This document shows positions 62,252-64,000 of a DNA stretch of 64,000 bases, piece after piece. Origin of the DNA: Didymodactylos carnosus. Its lineage: Eukaryota; Rotifera; Eurotatoria; Philodinida; Philodinidae. Within the stretch, counting starts at the first letter, position 1. Every line of letters begins with the position of its first letter. The position numbers and the translations under genes are program-made. The DNA is taken from assembly GCA_905250885.1 (NCBI GenBank), contig CAJNOQ010000191.1, positions 1-64,000 on the forward strand, written 5' to 3'. The notes beneath the pieces are model-generated. The model was given only the letters and a program-made list of their open reading frames with translations. It had not been told where the DNA came from and searched no databases.

Positions 62252-64000
62252 ATTACACTTATTTATCTAATCAAAAACAATTATTTCACTTCAAAGAGCA
62301 TCTGAAACACTCATTCACATATAAAACATGGTGTATTTAGTGTTTCTAGTCAATTGAGAAATATAAGAATGCTCTTCACCAGTTGTTTTAATGAAGTATT
62401 TTTGAAACAATTAAACGAGAATTGAACCACTATTTTGCTATATTAAGCTTTCGCACGTGTTTTTGAAACTTCATTTTACTGTATCAATTCATCTGTTTAG
62501 TCACTATAGTATCCCACAAACATGTCTCCACTTCAGAAACTTTTTCGCTTTCGACTTTACTACGAGTTTTTGTTCCAAAGCGTTCAACTTCATATGTAAG
62601 CGTTTATTTCATCGTTTGCTGAATGATCACTAATTTGTGTGAACTCGATTTTTTGTCCTTATGTAAAGTGTACATTATTTCGCTACTGCTGGTCAGTACT
62701 TTTTTGTTAAGCTTATATATTTTGTCTCCATCCAGCTAGTATAACAAATAAACAAATTTTCACTGGCAACAAAATCATGGTTGAATTCTTGATATGTGAG
62801 CTATAAACCTTCTTACACCGTAGACAATGATTAGGTACTTTCAAGTGAAGTAATACATGTAACAACCTGAAATATTTGTCGCTTGTTCATAGAAAAAAAT
62901 GAGAAGGAAGGTTGAGTTTTATCGCTCACTCGAATGAGAATCGATCACGTTTCTGAGTTTCACCTGGCTTCATGACAAATGCGGATAACACCTTGGGTGA
63001 GGATAAAGTCGATGGACACTGCATGAGTTTTTCTGCTGTTAGAGCGCGGATAAAAAACTGAAAGTATTTGAGAGCTTTTCCCAAATGGAAAAACATAAAC
63101 TTTTAAATAAGAGGTCGGAATGAATCCATCCACTATTCTCTGACAAAATACTTTTCTACATCACTTGGACTATAACTGATATTCTCAGAGATATTCAGAA
63201 AGTAGTTCCTTCCGTCACTCAAGTGATGTACACTCGCTTCGAGAAATATGCCCTCGCTACTTATCATAGTACCACCGCACTGGACAAACTACATGTGATA
63301 GTACTCAACTTCAAATGGTATGGAACAAGCAATTTTGAACTAAAACTTCAAAGTTAGTTAGTTTCTGAAGTCGTCCGAAAAAAGGATCTGTTGACGGTGA
63401 ACGTCATCTTGTAAAACGCTGTTTTATTATTGTAGAAAACAGCAAAATAACATCCTTAACAGTGACCAAGTTAATGGCGAGAGGATGACAATAACAGAGT
63501 AGAAGCTATCAGCTCACGAGACGTGTATGAAGCGTTAGGTGACCGTTAGCCATACCGTTTGCGTTGATCTGCACTCGTTTGACCGGAAAGCAAAAGTAAC
63601 CACTAGCTCTGAAGATGAGATGATCGATCACTCAGACATTTGTCTAAAAGAAAAGCGAGCGAACGACCGTCATACGTTGACCGCACAATCCAAGAAACCA
63701 GAAGATGTACATACACATTGATCTGTTCTCGTTCGATTGAGTAAACGTAGAACACATGTCTAAGTGAAGCACGAGCATGAAAATGATCACCACATGCTCT
63801 GCTGTCGATGAAGAAAAAAACACTATTTTCATCTCTAGCATTATTACACTCACAAAGATCGTTGACCTAGTACACATTTTAACAACAGAAAAACTTTAGT
63901 TCTTTGTTTTCATTTTTCTCTCTCCACGAATAACTTCATTCGAGAAGCAAAAGAAAATGTCATCTTTTGTTTTTATGATCGAGGTCTATCGTCGCTCATG
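62252..64000. other. Right-end stretch, nothing recognised
   Basis: It contains the 3' flank of the SOCS-box gene. Short open frames at 63539-63721 and 63644-63877 overlap on opposite strands and have no protein family character. Confidence 0.45.

Noticed and set aside
63539-63877. Overlapping opposite-strand frames of 60-77 codons
   Set aside because: Neither has protein-like conservation features or splice sites; typical chance frames.

Overview
The window looks like nuclear DNA of a small invertebrate, most likely a bdelloid rotifer. The DNA is AT-rich, introns are mostly about 50-65 bp with GT..AG ends, genes are split into many short exons, and the protein set is animal: a PKA-like kinase, an Argonaute, a mitochondrial acyl carrier protein, ATP synthase subunit c, a SOCS-box protein and a VWA3-type protein. 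The assignment to rotifers is inference. I could run no search, and no rRNA, tRNA or mitochondrial marker is present to test it.

Layout, left to right. A partial minus-strand coiled-coil exon runs off the left edge (1-124). A PKA-like AGC kinase (minus, 780-2740) follows, then an unrecognised minus-strand exon with decayed coding sequence behind it (2897-3720). Next comes repeat-rich non-coding DNA with several foldback structures (3.7-6.0 kb). ATP synthase subunit c (plus) lies at 6.25-6.7 kb. A small six-exon gene of unknown function (plus, 9080-10213) has exons too short to stand out as open frames. A proline-rich two-exon protein (plus, 13530-15730) precedes a stretch of gene remnants and foldback elements (16.7-20.7 kb). 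A complete Argonaute gene of 16 exons (minus, 21482-26174) is followed by an RNA polymerase I subunit RPA12 homologue (minus, 28609-29232). A decayed-gene zone fills 29.7-36.4 kb. A VWA3A/B-like gene of 34 exons spans 36956-49359 on the minus strand. A 5'-truncated LINE (50.5-51.7 kb), the mitochondrial acyl carrier protein (plus, 51973-52751), about 6.5 kb of AT-rich DNA without recognised genes, and a SOCS-box protein (plus, 59349-62251) complete the window.

Splice models were built by hand. For every multi-exon gene with a model the exon lengths sum to a multiple of three and the phases agree at each junction: kinase 572 aa, ATP synthase c 127 aa, six-exon gene 185 aa, proline-rich protein 476 aa, Argonaute 928 aa, RPA12 122 aa, VWA3-like 1540 aa, ACP 177 aa and SOCS-box protein 517 aa. 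The genes do not form an obvious pathway. The Argonaute is the only one with a role in nucleic-acid defence or regulation, and it keeps all four slicer residues and the MID-pocket residues.

Mobile DNA consists of small non-autonomous elements and one LINE tail. There are two large hairpin elements (18102-18706 and 56927-57391), a piggyBac-type miniature element with TTAA ends inside the first VWA3 intron (48494-48702), a foldback inside another VWA3 intron (39953-40243), and several smaller inverted repeats. I found no intact autonomous transposon, no CRISPR array and no convincing novel multi-gene system.
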